NCBI RefSeq assembly: GCF_019130065.1
Contig: NZ_JAHSPG010000003.1
Location: 310,001 to 374,000, forward strand
Direction of reading: 5' to 3'
From: Pinibacter aurantiacus
Lineage (GTDB): Bacteria; Bacteroidota; Bacteroidia; Chitinophagales; Chitinophagaceae
DNA: 64,000 nt
The notes under the pieces were generated by a model. It searched no databases, was not told where the DNA came from, and worked only from the letters and a program-made list of their open reading frames with translations. The first letter of the stretch is position 1. Every line of letters begins with the position of its first letter. The translations under genes were made by a program, and so were the position numbers. This document shows positions 1 through 8,846 of this stretch, in pieces.

Positions 1-240
1 TCGCGATTTTTTATACAACGACTCATAGCACCCAACGATAAAATAAATGATCACCCACGCAAGTGGCATTAAAAATAAGCCGATGGCAAAAGGTGGATTT
101 ATCCGGAACTGTTCTGAAAATGAAAATGGAATTTTCAGGAGTTCACACCGGATGGCGTAAAACAAAATCCATGTTAGCAATGCCGCCAGGGCATCGCTAA
201 CAATATACCATGCATAAGGAATCTTTTTATTTGATAGCAT
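1..240 (-). CDS. Sugar transferase (polyprenyl glycosylphosphotransferase family), N-terminal part
   Basis: This gene runs off the left edge; the first 80 codons are visible, starting at an ATG at 240. The translation begins MLSNKKIPYAWYIVSDAL and has two hydrophobic membrane segments (about residues 10-28 and 49-68), followed by a GCYESLYKKS-type end. That pattern is typical of the N-terminal membrane part of Bacteroidota sugar transferases that load the first phosphosugar onto undecaprenyl phosphate for surface polysaccharide. The catalytic domain lies outside the window, so the family is inferred from the N-terminus alone. It starts 7 bp after the stop of the oxidoreductase gene, so the two are probably cotranscribed. 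Confidence 0.7.
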   Translation of the reverse strand, partial: MLSNKKIPYAWYIVSDALAALLTWILFYAIRCELLKIPFSFSEQFRINPPFAIGLFLMPLAWVIIYFIVGCYESLYKKSR

Positions 241-247
241 TCAAGAC

Positions 248-1222
248 TTATGCGTTAATAGTAGTGTTTTTTATCTTATTAAGTATTTGGTGCGCTATTT
301 CCATTGCCCTGTAACCATCCACTGCAGATACAATCGGCGGGGTATTGTTCACAATAGCGTCACGGAACTTTTCTAGTTCCATTTTTATAGCGTTTACTTC
401 AGGCACCAACGGGTTGGCAACAGCAATTGTTTTTTTGCCGTGGTTTGTTTCTATGTCAAATTCAAAAACGTTGGCATCTTCCTCAGTTTTTAATTTGATC
501 ACCTCTGTTTTCTTATTCAGGAAGTCCATGCCAATGTAAGCGTCTTTTTGGAACAGACGCATTTTGCGCATTTTCTTCATAGAAATTCTGCTGGAAGTAA
601 GATTCACCACGCAACCATTGTTAAATTCTATGCGAACGTTGGCAATGTCGGGCGTATCTGACATAACAGCTACCCCACTCGCAGAAATAGATTTTACTTC
701 GCTTTTAACAAGCGTGAGGATAATGTCGATATCGTGAATCATTAAATCCAGGACTACGCTTACTTCTGTACCTCTTGGGTTAAATTGCGCAAGACGATGC
801 ACTTCAATGAACATGGGGTTCAGCTCCAGGCCTTGTGTAGCGAGATATGCGGGATTGAAACGTTCTACGTGTCCTACCTGCATTTTTATGTTGGATTCGC
901 GGGCAAGGTTTACCAGCGTTTTTGCTTCGTCTATTGTATTTGCCAAAGGCTTTTCCACGAAAACGTGTTTGCCTTTACGAATGGCTTTCTGGCAAAGGTC
1001 AAAATGGAAAGTTGTCGGCGCCACAATATCTACTGCGTCACAGGCATCAATCAGTTTTTCAGGATCGAGAAAACGGGCAAGCTGATATTTATCAGACACT
1101 TCCTGCGCCATCGAATCATTTGGGTCGTAAAAACCTACCAACTCAACGTCTTTTATCTCCTTCCAGTTGTTCAAGTGAAATTTACCCAAATGGCCCACGC
1201 CGAATACACCTATTTTAAGCAT
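248..1222 (-). CDS. Gfo/Idh/MocA family NAD(P)-dependent oxidoreductase
   Basis: A 324-residue protein with an N-terminal Rossmann fold (GVGHLG, residues 8-13) and the family's EKP motif at 90-92, followed by the C-terminal alpha/beta domain. Members oxidise or reduce sugars, often nucleotide sugars, in the cytoplasm. The stop lies 7 bp before a sugar transferase gene, which suggests a role in making a modified sugar for surface polysaccharide. The substrate cannot be read from sequence. A promoter-like TATATTTG lies just upstream at 1238-1245 on the minus strand, so this gene probably begins the polysaccharide transcript, separate from galT behind a terminator. Confidence 0.88.
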   Translation of the reverse strand: MLKIGVFGVGHLGKFHLNNWKEIKDVELVGFYDPNDSMAQEVSDKYQLARFLDPEKLIDACDAVDIVAPTTFHFDLCQKAIRKGKHVFVEKPLANTIDEAKTLVNLARESNIKMQVGHVERFNPAYLATQGLELNPMFIEVHRLAQFNPRGTEVSVVLDLMIHDIDIILTLVKSEVKSISASGVAVMSDTPDIANVRIEFNNGCVVNLTSSRISMKKMRKMRLFQKDAYIGMDFLNKKTEVIKLKTEEDANVFEFDIETNHGKKTIAVANPLVPEVNAIKMELEKFRDAIVNNTPPIVSAVDGYRAMEIAHQILNKIKNTTINA

Positions 1223-1237
1223 CTATTGAATTTTGCT

Positions 1238-1245
1238 CAAATATA
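1238..1245 (-). promoter_or_regulatory. Candidate Bacteroidota -7 box upstream of the oxidoreductase
   Basis: On the minus strand this reads TATATTTG, matching the Bacteroidota TAnnTTTG -7 consensus, 15 nt upstream of the ATG at 1222. No convincing -33 element was identified. The match is short and could be chance. Confidence 0.35.
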
Positions 1246-1320
1246 GGAAGGAAGAATTAGGAATCAGGAATTACGAGTTAGGAATTAGACGAGCGGCTAC
1301 CCGCAGCCGGCTGCGGAAAC

Positions 1321-1353
1321 AAAAAGGGCTCAACTGCAAGTGCAGTCAAGCCC
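1321..1353 (-). terminator. Rho-independent terminator after galT
   Basis: The sequence pairs GGGCT..ACTGCA with TGCAGT..AGCCC around a 2 nt loop. On the minus strand the stem is followed by TTTTTG. It lies about 135 nt past the galT stop and separates the galKT transcript from the polysaccharide genes. Confidence 0.65.
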
Positions 1354-1487
1354 AATGAAACAAAAACCATAATAACAACAACTTTTTTTGCCACCGGCAC
1401 CGAATACACTGAGAAAAAAATTCATTTCAAACCTCTCTGCGTTCTCTGTTCCTCTGTGGCAATATATTTAAGATGCGAAGCATCTCC

Positions 1488-2531
1488 CTACTTCTTCTTA
1501 TAATGCACTGTTGGCAACGCCTTTAATCTCTCTGCTGCGAATTCCGGTGAAATATCGCGTTGAGGATTTGCCAGCATTTCGTAACCCACCATAAATTTCT
1601 TAACAGTTGCCGAACGCAACAATGGCGGATAGAAGTGCATGTGCCAATGCCATTCAGGATGCTCGCCATCATTTACCGGTGCTTCGTGCATGCCTGCAGA
1701 ATACGGGAAAGATGTTTCGAACAAATTATCGTAGCGGATGGTAAGATTTTGGAGTATCTCCGCAAATGCCTGTTTTTCCTCTGCCGTAAACTGAACCACT
1801 GACTGCACATGACGTTTGCTGATGATCATTGTTTCGTATGGCCAAACTGCCCAGAATGGTACGAGTGCTACGAAGTGATCATTTTCTGCAATTATCCTTT
1901 CCTGCTTTTTCAGTTCCAGCTTTAAGTAGTCCGCCAATAAGCTGCGGCCATGCTGCTCGTAATATTTTTTCTGCTGCTGCAATTCTTTGAAAACTTCCAG
2001 CGGAACATTTTGTGATGCCCATATCTGACCATGCGGATGTGGATTGCTGCAACCCATGATCTCACCTTTGTTCTCAAATATCTGAATGTATCTGATGATT
2101 GGGTTTGCGCTAAGTTCTTTCACTTGTCCTGCCCACAGATCGATCACTTTTGTAATCGCACTTACTTCCATTTCAGGCAAAGTGAGGTCATGACGCGGGG
2201 AAAAGCAAATTACTTTGCAAATTCCTTTTTGGGAAGTTGCCACGAGTAAACCCTCTTCATTCAACTCACCGTCCGGCGTGTCTTTCAATAATGCAGAGAA
2301 ATCATTTACGAAAACGTAAGGCTCGGTGTATTGCGGATTGTTGTCGCCGTCTGCTCTTTTATTTCCCGGACACAAATAACATGTCGGGTCGTATTCCGGT
2401 CTTTGCGCGCCACCGGCAGCTTCCGTTTTTCCCTGCCATGGTCTTTTGCTGCGATGCGGCGACACCAGCACCCATTCGCCTGTGAGGAGGTTTACGCGGG
2501 TGTGAGGATGTTCTTTATAGTCGAAATGCAT
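1488..2531 (-). CDS. galT: Galactose-1-phosphate uridylyltransferase
   Basis: This cytoplasmic Leloir enzyme swaps UMP between UDP-glucose and galactose-1-phosphate. The 347 residues match the usual length. The catalytic HPHGQ motif is at 165-169, with the nucleophile histidine at 167. Probable zinc ligands are C51 and C54 (CYLC), H114 and H165, in the same register as the E. coli enzyme. It follows galK by about 100 nt on the same strand, so the two are likely cotranscribed and under the LacI regulator upstream. No galE or galM lies in the window. Confidence 0.96.
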   Translation of the reverse strand: MHFDYKEHPHTRVNLLTGEWVLVSPHRSKRPWQGKTEAAGGAQRPEYDPTCYLCPGNKRADGDNNPQYTEPYVFVNDFSALLKDTPDGELNEEGLLVATSQKGICKVICFSPRHDLTLPEMEVSAITKVIDLWAGQVKELSANPIIRYIQIFENKGEIMGCSNPHPHGQIWASQNVPLEVFKELQQQKKYYEQHGRSLLADYLKLELKKQERIIAENDHFVALVPFWAVWPYETMIISKRHVQSVVQFTAEEKQAFAEILQNLTIRYDNLFETSFPYSAGMHEAPVNDGEHPEWHWHMHFYPPLLRSATVKKFMVGYEMLANPQRDISPEFAAERLKALPTVHYKKK

Positions 2532-2634
2532 TTGAATTAATAATTAATAATTAAGAATTAATAGGTGTGAGACCTGGGGTATTTTCCGGTATCAGTTTTA
2601 ACGCGACACAGAAAGAATTATTAATTATTAATTA
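2532..2634. repeat. AT-rich facing word repeats between galK and galT
   Basis: The galT-proximal side carries repeats of AATTAATA and the galK-proximal side carries the complementary TTAATTATT. The galK stop codon lies inside the right arm. The arms could pair in the galKT transcript as a long weak hairpin. It belongs to the class of word-built inverted repeats seen throughout the window. Confidence 0.6.
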
Positions 2635-3831
2635 TTAATTCTTAATTACCACTGTTGTTCCTTCGCCAATCTCCGCTACATACGCTTTCATCACCAAGCC
2701 CGTAGCTTTTTCGTAAGCTTCGCCAACGTGGGTGATGAGATCGTCGATTGCTTCTTCTTTAACGATGTTGATAGTGCAACCACCGAAGCCGCCGCCCATC
2801 ATTCTTGCGCCTAACACGTTCGGGTTATCTTTTACATACTCAACAAGAAAATCAAGCTCGCTGCAGCTTACTTCATATTTTTTGCTAAGTCCTTCATGTG
2901 TTTCAAACATTTTTTTACCGAAGGAAACAAGATCATTTTTCTTCAAATCTTCGCAACCTGTGATGAGACGATTGATCTCTTTTACTACGAACAAACAACG
3001 GTCGTACACCACACTGTCAACAGGCTTAATGCACTCTTCCACCATTTCAACGGTGGCATCACGCAATGACTTTACATGCGGATATTTTTTGTTGATCAAC
3101 GCAGCGCCTTCTTCACACTCTTCACGGCGTTTGTTGTACGCGGAAGAAGCAAGAGAATGTTTTACCTGTGTGTCCAACAATACGATGCGGTAACCATCTA
3201 TTTCGAAAGGAATATATTCGTACTCAAGTGTGCGGCAGTCGATTTTTATCAAGTGGTTTGTTTTACCAAACACGCTTGCAAACTGATCCATGATGCCGCA
3301 TTTTACGCCCACAAATTCGTTCTCTGCTTTTTGCGCCATTTTCACAAGATCAATTTTATCTATGTTGAAGCCGAACAAAGCACTCAAAGCCGCGCCGGTT
3401 GCACACTCGATCGCTGCGGATGAGGAAAGACCTGCGCCCATTGGAATATTGCCGGTAATAAATGCATCAAAGCCTTTTACTTCGTAGCCATTTTTCTGCA
3501 ATTGCTCTACCACTCCCAAAATATAGTTGGGCCATGATTTCTGATATTTTTTCAACTCGCCAACAGTCGTTGAATAAGTATCATTAAAATCAAGGGAACT
3601 TAAATGAATAACATCATCTTGTCTTGGAGTAACGGCCATATAAGTTGTCTTGCTGATTGCGGCAGGCAAAACAAGACCGTCGTTATAGTCAACGTGCTCA
3701 CCAATGAGGTTTACACGTCCTGGAGAAAACACTACCACTGATTCATCGGTGATGTATTTCTGTAAATTTTCGGGGATCTTATGGCCAAGATCGTTTAAAG
3801 CGCTAACTGCTTTGGCATTCTCTGCATTCAT
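2635..3831 (-). CDS. galK: Galactokinase
   Basis: Phosphorylates galactose to galactose-1-phosphate in the cytoplasm. All GHMP-kinase signatures are present: PGRVNLIGEHVDYNDG at 37-52, the ATP-binding GNIPMGAGLSSSAA stretch at about 127-140, a catalytic aspartate at 182 (KCGIMDQF), and the C-terminal MGGGFGG loop. The 398-residue length is normal. A LacI-type operator overlaps a good promoter directly upstream, so expression is probably repressed by the neighbouring LacI protein until an inducer is present. With galT it would use galactose released by the glycosidases upstream. Confidence 0.97.
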   Translation of the reverse strand: MNAENAKAVSALNDLGHKIPENLQKYITDESVVVFSPGRVNLIGEHVDYNDGLVLPAAISKTTYMAVTPRQDDVIHLSSLDFNDTYSTTVGELKKYQKSWPNYILGVVEQLQKNGYEVKGFDAFITGNIPMGAGLSSSAAIECATGAALSALFGFNIDKIDLVKMAQKAENEFVGVKCGIMDQFASVFGKTNHLIKIDCRTLEYEYIPFEIDGYRIVLLDTQVKHSLASSAYNKRREECEEGAALINKKYPHVKSLRDATVEMVEECIKPVDSVVYDRCLFVVKEINRLITGCEDLKKNDLVSFGKKMFETHEGLSKKYEVSCSELDFLVEYVKDNPNVLGARMMGGGFGGCTINIVKEEAIDDLITHVGEAYEKATGLVMKAYVAEIGEGTTVVIKN

Positions 3832-3846
3832 TCTGTTATATTTTGC

Positions 3847-3858
3847 GTAAACGTTTGC
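3847..3858. promoter_or_regulatory. LacI-family operator in front of galK
   Basis: The near-palindrome GTAAACGTTTGC has the AAACGTTT core typical of LacI/CcpA-family operators. It lies between the lacI-type gene and galK and covers the expected transcription start of the promoter at 3860-3889. Bound protein would block initiation. Assignment to the adjacent regulator rests on proximity. Confidence 0.6.
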
Positions 3859-3859
3859 A

Positions 3860-3889
3860 CAAATGTATAAATATTTTGAATTCTGTCAA
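3860..3889 (-). promoter_or_regulatory. Bacteroidota-type promoter for galK-galT
   Basis: On the minus strand TTGAC (3885-3889) is followed, with 19 nt between TTG and the next box, by TACATTTG (3860-3867). This fits the Bacteroidota TTG / TAnnTTTG promoter with normal spacing. The predicted start near 3853 falls inside the LacI-type operator. Confidence 0.65.
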
Positions 3890-3906
3890 CTGATTTTTTC
3901 AAAAAT

Positions 3907-4938
3907 TTAGCGTTGGGACGAAGCTCTTGGCTGAAGCAGGGGTTCCAGGATCACTTTTTTATTGTCCACATTGCGCACCACTTTCTTGTTGATCATGTCC
4001 ATGATCAGGTTGAAAGCTTCCTTGCCCATCATCACGGTTTGTTGATCCACACTGGTTAATGCGGGTGTAATGTGCTCGTCAAACTCCTCATTGGCAAAAC
4101 CCACAACGCCAAATTGCTCGGGGATCTTGATCTTGTTTTCCTTCAATTCCTTAATTACCCCCAGCGCCGTAAAATCTTCCACGGCGAAAATAGCATCTGG
4201 GGGCTCCGGCAAGGTCAGGAAATATTTTACCGCTTCTTTACCTGATTCTATGGAAACGTTTCCGGCAAATACCAGTTCTTTTTCGAACGGCAGCTTATGT
4301 GCCTTTAATGCCGCTTTATAGCCTCGCAAGCGCTCCGCGAAAATTTTCAGATGCTGCTGGCCGGAGACGTGGGCAATTCTTTTATAGCCCTGGTTGATAA
4401 GATGCTCTGTTGCGAGATAGCCACCCTTAAAGTCATCGACCACTACATATGGAATGGAAGTATCATCATGAGTACGGTCGAAAAACACGATGGGCACGCC
4501 TTTATCACGAGCTTCCAAATAGTGGGAAATATCTCTTGTGTCTTTTGCAATGGAAGCAAGTATACCATCTACCCTGGCGCTCAGGAAAGCTTGAATGCCC
4601 TTCTTCTCATATTCTGTGTCTTCGTTGGATTGATAGATAAGCACGTTGTAGCCTCGCTCATTAGCCAGTGTTTCAATACCATGCACAACGGAGCCAAAGA
4701 AGTTGATCTTGGCACTTGGTATAATGACACCAATAACATTTGTTTTACCGGAACGCAGTGAAGAAGCGACACGATTGCGAGTGTAATTCAATCTGTCGGC
4801 CACTTCTGCAACGGCCTGCCGGGTTGCTTCACTAATGCGCGGATGATTGTTCAATGCACGGGATACTGTTGCCGCCGTTACGTTTAATTCCTTTGCTATA
4901 TCCTGGATAGTAGTATTTCTTGATGTGGACTTACTCAT
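3907..4938 (-). CDS. LacI family transcriptional regulator
   Basis: A 343-residue DNA-binding regulator. The helix-turn-helix is at about 10-30 (TIQDIAKELNVTAATVSRAL), the minor-groove hinge helix at about 54-62, and a periplasmic-binding-protein-like sugar sensor domain follows. The start chosen is the ATG at 4938 (MSKSTSRNTT); an in-frame TTG 12 nt upstream is less likely. It lies between the GH43 genes and galK and is the only transcription regulator in the sugar locus. An AAACGTTT operator lies just past its stop, in front of galK. It probably represses galKT and perhaps the rest of the locus; the effector is likely a sugar but is unknown. Confidence 0.93.
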   Translation of the reverse strand: MSKSTSRNTTIQDIAKELNVTAATVSRALNNHPRISEATRQAVAEVADRLNYTRNRVASSLRSGKTNVIGVIIPSAKINFFGSVVHGIETLANERGYNVLIYQSNEDTEYEKKGIQAFLSARVDGILASIAKDTRDISHYLEARDKGVPIVFFDRTHDDTSIPYVVVDDFKGGYLATEHLINQGYKRIAHVSGQQHLKIFAERLRGYKAALKAHKLPFEKELVFAGNVSIESGKEAVKYFLTLPEPPDAIFAVEDFTALGVIKELKENKIKIPEQFGVVGFANEEFDEHITPALTSVDQQTVMMGKEAFNLIMDMINKKVVRNVDNKKVILEPLLQPRASSQR

Positions 4939-4978
4939 ATTATAAGGCAAGTGGTTAGTAACGAGGCTAAGGTAGGAA

Positions 4979-5140
<162 letters not shown>

Positions 5141-5155
<15 letters not shown>

Positions 5156-6145
5156 AACCGGCCATCCATTCTTATAAACAATCTTCTTCAAACACATTAC
5201 TCGTCCATAATAATGGTTGCCTTCGGGACCGGCCTTTACGGTAGCTTTTTTGATGGCGTGAAAGGCGATCCACGTTTGGCCGTTGTTGTCGCGGAAAATA
5301 GAATTGTGGCCGGGCGCCAGCCACACGCTATCTTTTTCGAGGATCACGCTTTTGTTGGTGCCGTTGTTTGTACCCAACGTTTCGAAAGGACCAAATGCAT
5401 TTTTTGATCTTGCTACGAGTACTGCATAGTTGGCTTTGTTGCCGCAGCAATTATCTCCTGAGTAATAGAGATAATAGTGGTCGTTTGCATAATCGACCCA
5501 TCCGCCTTCTATGAGGTGTGTGTATTCTTTTTCTTTACCGGGCCAAACCATTGGTTGTGGCGCAGAACCTGTTTTGAAATGTTGCCAGTCAGTTTCCATT
5601 TCCTGTACTTTTATGGGCTCAAAGGCTGAACCCCAATACAGCAGCTTCTTTCCGGACTTTGGATCGATGAGCGCCTTAGGATCGATGTTGATAAATGACT
5701 TGCCGCAAATGAGGGGAGAACCTTTGTCAACAAAAGGCCCTTCGGGCTTATCAGCAAATGCAACGCCGAGACATTTATCGGTTGTTGTATCATCTGATTT
5801 ACCTGAGTAAAACATTACGTACTTATTGAGCGATTGATCGTAGATGACATCGGGCGCCCAAAAGTCTTGTGTGGTGCTCGCCCATGAAGGCTTTTGCGGC
5901 AGCGCATCTCCTTCTATTTTCCAATGCTGCAGATCTGTTGAAGAAGCAATCCTTATGTTCAATGTCTTTCCCTGATAAGATCCGTTAGTGGCATAGGCAA
6001 AATATTTTCCATGCACATTGATCACCGTAGGATCAGGAAAATCCATGTCCAGCACGGGATTGGTCACGGCGATGCTTTTCTTTTGAGCATCGCAGCAAAA
6101 GAAAAGCAACACTAAAAAGGCAATCGTTAGAATGTTATGTTTCAT
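5141..6145 (-). CDS. Glycoside hydrolase family 43 (copy 1 of 3)
   Basis: A secreted five-bladed beta-propeller hydrolase of 334 residues, likely an arabinofuranosidase, xylosidase or galactanase. The N-terminus is hydrophobic and ends LLFFCCDAQ, so it is exported and possibly lipidated. The GH43 triad appears intact: base D38 (FPDP), pKa-modulating D155 (NIDP) and acid E213 (LIEGG). Blade motifs FWAPDV and YYLYYSG are clear. It is the last glycosidase before the LacI gene. It has diverged widely from the other two GH43 copies, so different linkages are likely targeted. The subfamily cannot be fixed by eye. Confidence 0.9.
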
Positions 6146-6178
6146 ATCAAAGCTTTATTAAAAAAGCTGCGAAATATC

Positions 6179-6340
6179 TTAATGCCCTACGGGCAATTGT
6201 GGTCTACTTTGTAGGTCTCTATTGATATTTTTTCCCTACGGGAAACTTATTGCCCGTAGGGCATTAATATCAATAGCAAAATCAACACCCAACAATATTG
6301 TCTCCGTCCGATCCGGCACGGGCGGGCGTAGGACATTAAC
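6179..6340. mobile_element. MITE-like composite palindromic element, copy A
   Basis: The element begins TTAATGCCCTACGGGCAA, continues through TTTCCCTACGGGAAA and TTGCCCGTAGGGCATTAA, and ends near GTAGGACATTAA. The outer ends are inverted repeats of each other. A second copy with the same order of parts is at 21271-21438. There is no open reading frame, so it would be non-autonomous. It lies between two GH43 genes. Confidence 0.6.
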
Positions 6341-6359
6341 ATAAAAAGCACGAGGACCT

Positions 6360-7418
6360 TTATTCCGAAGGCTTTTGCAATTCGGCGCCTTCTTTGGCCG
6401 GTATGCCGAAGTTAGGCGTACCATCTGCGTTCCATGTAAACTTTTGTGCACGAGGTGTGCGGAAGCCACCACAACCCTGCCCAGGCTTAGAGTTGGCATG
6501 ATACAAAATCCAATCTTCTTTACCATCCGGTGATTTAAAAAATGAATTATGGCCCGGTGCATACACACCATTTTCGGGCGATTGTTTGAATACCGGTTTG
6601 TCCGATTTTTTCCATGCTGCTGCATCAAGCAGATTATCCGTACCTGTAAATGTCAACAGGCCCAGCGCATAGAAATCTGTCCAGCAGCCGCTTGCAGAAT
6701 AAACAATGAACAATTTATCGTTGTGCTGTAATGCCTGCGGGCCTTCGTTTACATTCACGTGCTCGTTGTTGCCGAGGTCGCCGTTTGTTTCCCAATCCAG
6801 TTGCGGCGAAGAAATTTTTACGCGATCTCCATCAACTGTCCACGGATCTTTCATCTTCGCGATGAAAATATTTTGCTGTCCGTTTACATCTCCTTCCCAG
6901 CCAGACCATATCATGTACAACTGATTTTTGTATTCAAACACATCTCCATCGATCGCCCATTTATTGGTTGCATCGCCCACTTTACCTTTGAAAATCCATT
7001 CGCCCCACATTGGATCTTGTGATGCATTTTCCAGCACATACATTCTGTGGTTATCATTTTTGCCATCATCTGCTGCAAAGTATGCGTACCATTTTCCACG
7101 AAGGAACATCACTTCGGGTGCCCACAATTCTTTTGAGTAAGATGTGTTTGCCGGAGGCGTGTAAATCGTTTTTCTTTCAGCTGTTTTTAAATCTGCAAGG
7201 TCCTTTGTCTTCCACAAGTCAACGCGGTTACCGGTTGTATGAGTGTAGTAGTAAAACCCATCTTTGTAAAAACTGTAAGGGTCCGCACCTTGTGGCAACA
7301 ATGGATTGGTAAACGTCTTTGATGGCGTGGCAGCTTGTTTCTGCGGTTTCTGCGCGGTGCAGTTTTGCAAAGTGCATGAAATAGCAGCGGCTGTGATTAT
7401 CGAAAGTATTTTGTTCAT
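6360..7418 (-). CDS. Glycoside hydrolase family 43 (copy 2 of 3)
   Basis: The chosen start is the ATG at 7418 (MNKILSIITAAAISC), giving 352 residues with an export signal and a probable lipidated cysteine at 15 or 20. In-frame codons reach further upstream but encode no signal peptide and overlap an inverted repeat. The GH43 triad is intact: D46 (GADP), D157 (AIDG) and E225 (NEGPQ). The ELWAPEV and FIVYSASGCWTDFY stretches resemble exo-acting alpha-L-arabinofuranosidase branches of GH43, which is an inference. It is probably periplasmic or surface-anchored and acts on oligosaccharides imported by the SusCD pair. Confidence 0.9.
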   Translation of the reverse strand: MNKILSIITAAAISCTLQNCTAQKPQKQAATPSKTFTNPLLPQGADPYSFYKDGFYYYTHTTGNRVDLWKTKDLADLKTAERKTIYTPPANTSYSKELWAPEVMFLRGKWYAYFAADDGKNDNHRMYVLENASQDPMWGEWIFKGKVGDATNKWAIDGDVFEYKNQLYMIWSGWEGDVNGQQNIFIAKMKDPWTVDGDRVKISSPQLDWETNGDLGNNEHVNVNEGPQALQHNDKLFIVYSASGCWTDFYALGLLTFTGTDNLLDAAAWKKSDKPVFKQSPENGVYAPGHNSFFKSPDGKEDWILYHANSKPGQGCGGFRTPRAQKFTWNADGTPNFGIPAKEGAELQKPSE

Positions 7419-7468
7419 GGTGTTTTTTTTAAGAAGGAACGCCCGCCTGAATGACATTTGTCGGGCAG

Positions 7469-7566
7469 GCAGATTTTCATGATTGTCATGATCTATCAGG
7501 ATTTTATAAAATGCAGATTTCACAAATAAAAAATCATAACAAATCATGACAATCATGAAAATCTGC
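7469..7566. repeat. Perfect 24-bp inverted repeat between GH43 genes
   Basis: GCAGATTTTCATGATTGTCA plus four further bases at 7469-7492 is exactly the reverse complement of 7543-7566. The loop is 50 nt. The right arm ends 8 nt before the stop of the GH43 gene at 7575. Neither T-run nor GC-richness suggests an ordinary terminator. Confidence 0.85.
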
Positions 7567-7574
7567 GTTCTTGT

Positions 7575-8564
7575 CTACGGTAGTAGCAAATAATGAAATG
7601 TCTTTGTATCAACTACAATTTTGTCGGTACCATCCCCGCCATCTACGAATGCGGCTTTGATAACAGCAGTTTTTCTTGGGCCAACTGTTGTGTTGGAATT
7701 ATGTGTATGAAAAACATACTCAAGATTGCCGTCTTTGTCTGTAAAGAAATCACCGTGACCTGTTCCGTTGATGCCCAGGTCTTTTCTGCTAATGATCGGA
7801 TTGCCACTGTATTTTACCCAGGGGCCAAGCGGATTGTCTGCCACTGCATAACCAACTGCATAATCGATGTTCCTGAAATCATTGGCGGAATAGATCATAT
7901 AGTATTTGCCTTTGTGCTTCAATACTGTTACGCCTTCCGTTACTGTCCAGTCAACGTTTTGCGCGTTTTCCCAGGGCTGTGTATTTACCGCACCACTGAT
8001 GCATTCTTTCAATGTGCTTTCATTGATGGCAGAGAAATCATCGTTCATTTCTGCAACGAAAATTCTGTTGCCGTTTGTAAGGCGCACGTGATACAAATAT
8101 TTTTTTCCGTTGTCGTCAGTGAACACAAAAGGATCGATTTGTTTTACAGGTGCGTCGAGTTGCTTGATTGTACTTTGTTTGAAGGGGCCTTTTGGACTGT
8201 CGGCTGTTGCGATGGCAATGTTTTCATTGGCTGTGTATGCCATGTACCATTTATTGTTGTAGGAAAAAATTTGTGGGGCCCAAAAGCCGGTTGTACCGAA
8301 AGCATCGCCTTTTGTTAGCGCTGTAAATTCTTTCCAGTTGTCACCGTCTGTTGAAGAGTATGCAATAAAACCATTGCCGCTGTTGTGATCGTTGGTTCCA
8401 AACAGGTAGTAAGTGTTACCGGTGTAAAGCATTGTTGGATCTGCGAGATTGATCGCCAGTCTTTCTCTTTGGCCGGGTTGCGGCGTATCTGACTTTTTAC
8501 TCTGAGCGCAAGAACTTAAGCTTGCACCGAAAGCAAAGGCAATAATTAATGATTTATAATTCAT
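7575..8564 (-). CDS. Glycoside hydrolase family 43 lipoprotein (copy 3 of 3)
   Basis: 329 residues. The start MNYKSLIIAFAFGASLSSCA carries a clean lipobox (LSSC, C19), so the protein is probably a lipoprotein of the cell envelope. The triad is intact: D42 (LADP), D144 (QIDP) and E210 (TVTEG). GFWAPQI and KWYMAYTA are propeller blade motifs. It is clearly GH43 but distinct from the two neighbouring copies. It is first of the three in transcription order, downstream of the GH127-type gene, which fits successive removal of arabinose-type side chains. Confidence 0.9.
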   Translation of the reverse strand: MNYKSLIIAFAFGASLSSCAQSKKSDTPQPGQRERLAINLADPTMLYTGNTYYLFGTNDHNSGNGFIAYSSTDGDNWKEFTALTKGDAFGTTGFWAPQIFSYNNKWYMAYTANENIAIATADSPKGPFKQSTIKQLDAPVKQIDPFVFTDDNGKKYLYHVRLTNGNRIFVAEMNDDFSAINESTLKECISGAVNTQPWENAQNVDWTVTEGVTVLKHKGKYYMIYSANDFRNIDYAVGYAVADNPLGPWVKYSGNPIISRKDLGINGTGHGDFFTDKDGNLEYVFHTHNSNTTVGPRKTAVIKAAFVDGGDGTDKIVVDTKTFHYLLLP

Positions 8565-8603
8565 GATTTTATTTTGACAATGTTTATAATGCTGGCTCTC
8601 GAA

Positions 8604-8808
8604 TATTTACCACTAAGTCACTAAGAACACTAAGTTGCACTAAGGGCCTTTTTAAACCACAGAGGTAGCGGAGATTTTTTTCACAGAGGAAGGAGAGATT
8701 TTCAACCCCTCTACTTTATTCTGTATTCTCGTGACTAGCTATCACTTTTGAATATCCTCTCCTCCTTTCTTAGTGAAGCTTAGTGTTCTCAGTGCCTTAG
8801 TGGTAAAT
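8604..8808. repeat. Facing CACTAAG word repeats
   Basis: The left arm at 8604-8645 repeats CACTAAG-type words, and the right arm at 8769-8808 repeats the complementary CTTAGTG words. The arms match over about 40 nt with a few mismatches. A separate ACCACAGAGG..GGAGA word lies between them. A close relative of this locus lies at 43801-43899. Confidence 0.8.
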
Positions 8809-8846
8809 GAGCGGGCCGCACATTTTGACTTTCTAATTTTTAATTT

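Noticed and set aside
6236-6628. A 130-codon minus-strand frame next to a GH43 gene
   Set aside because: It overlaps the real GH43 frame and the MITE-like repeat and encodes no recognisable domain.
7593-8318. A 241-codon plus-strand frame opposite a GH43 gene
   Set aside because: It is a mirror of a gene with intact catalytic residues; it has no signal peptide or domain of its own.
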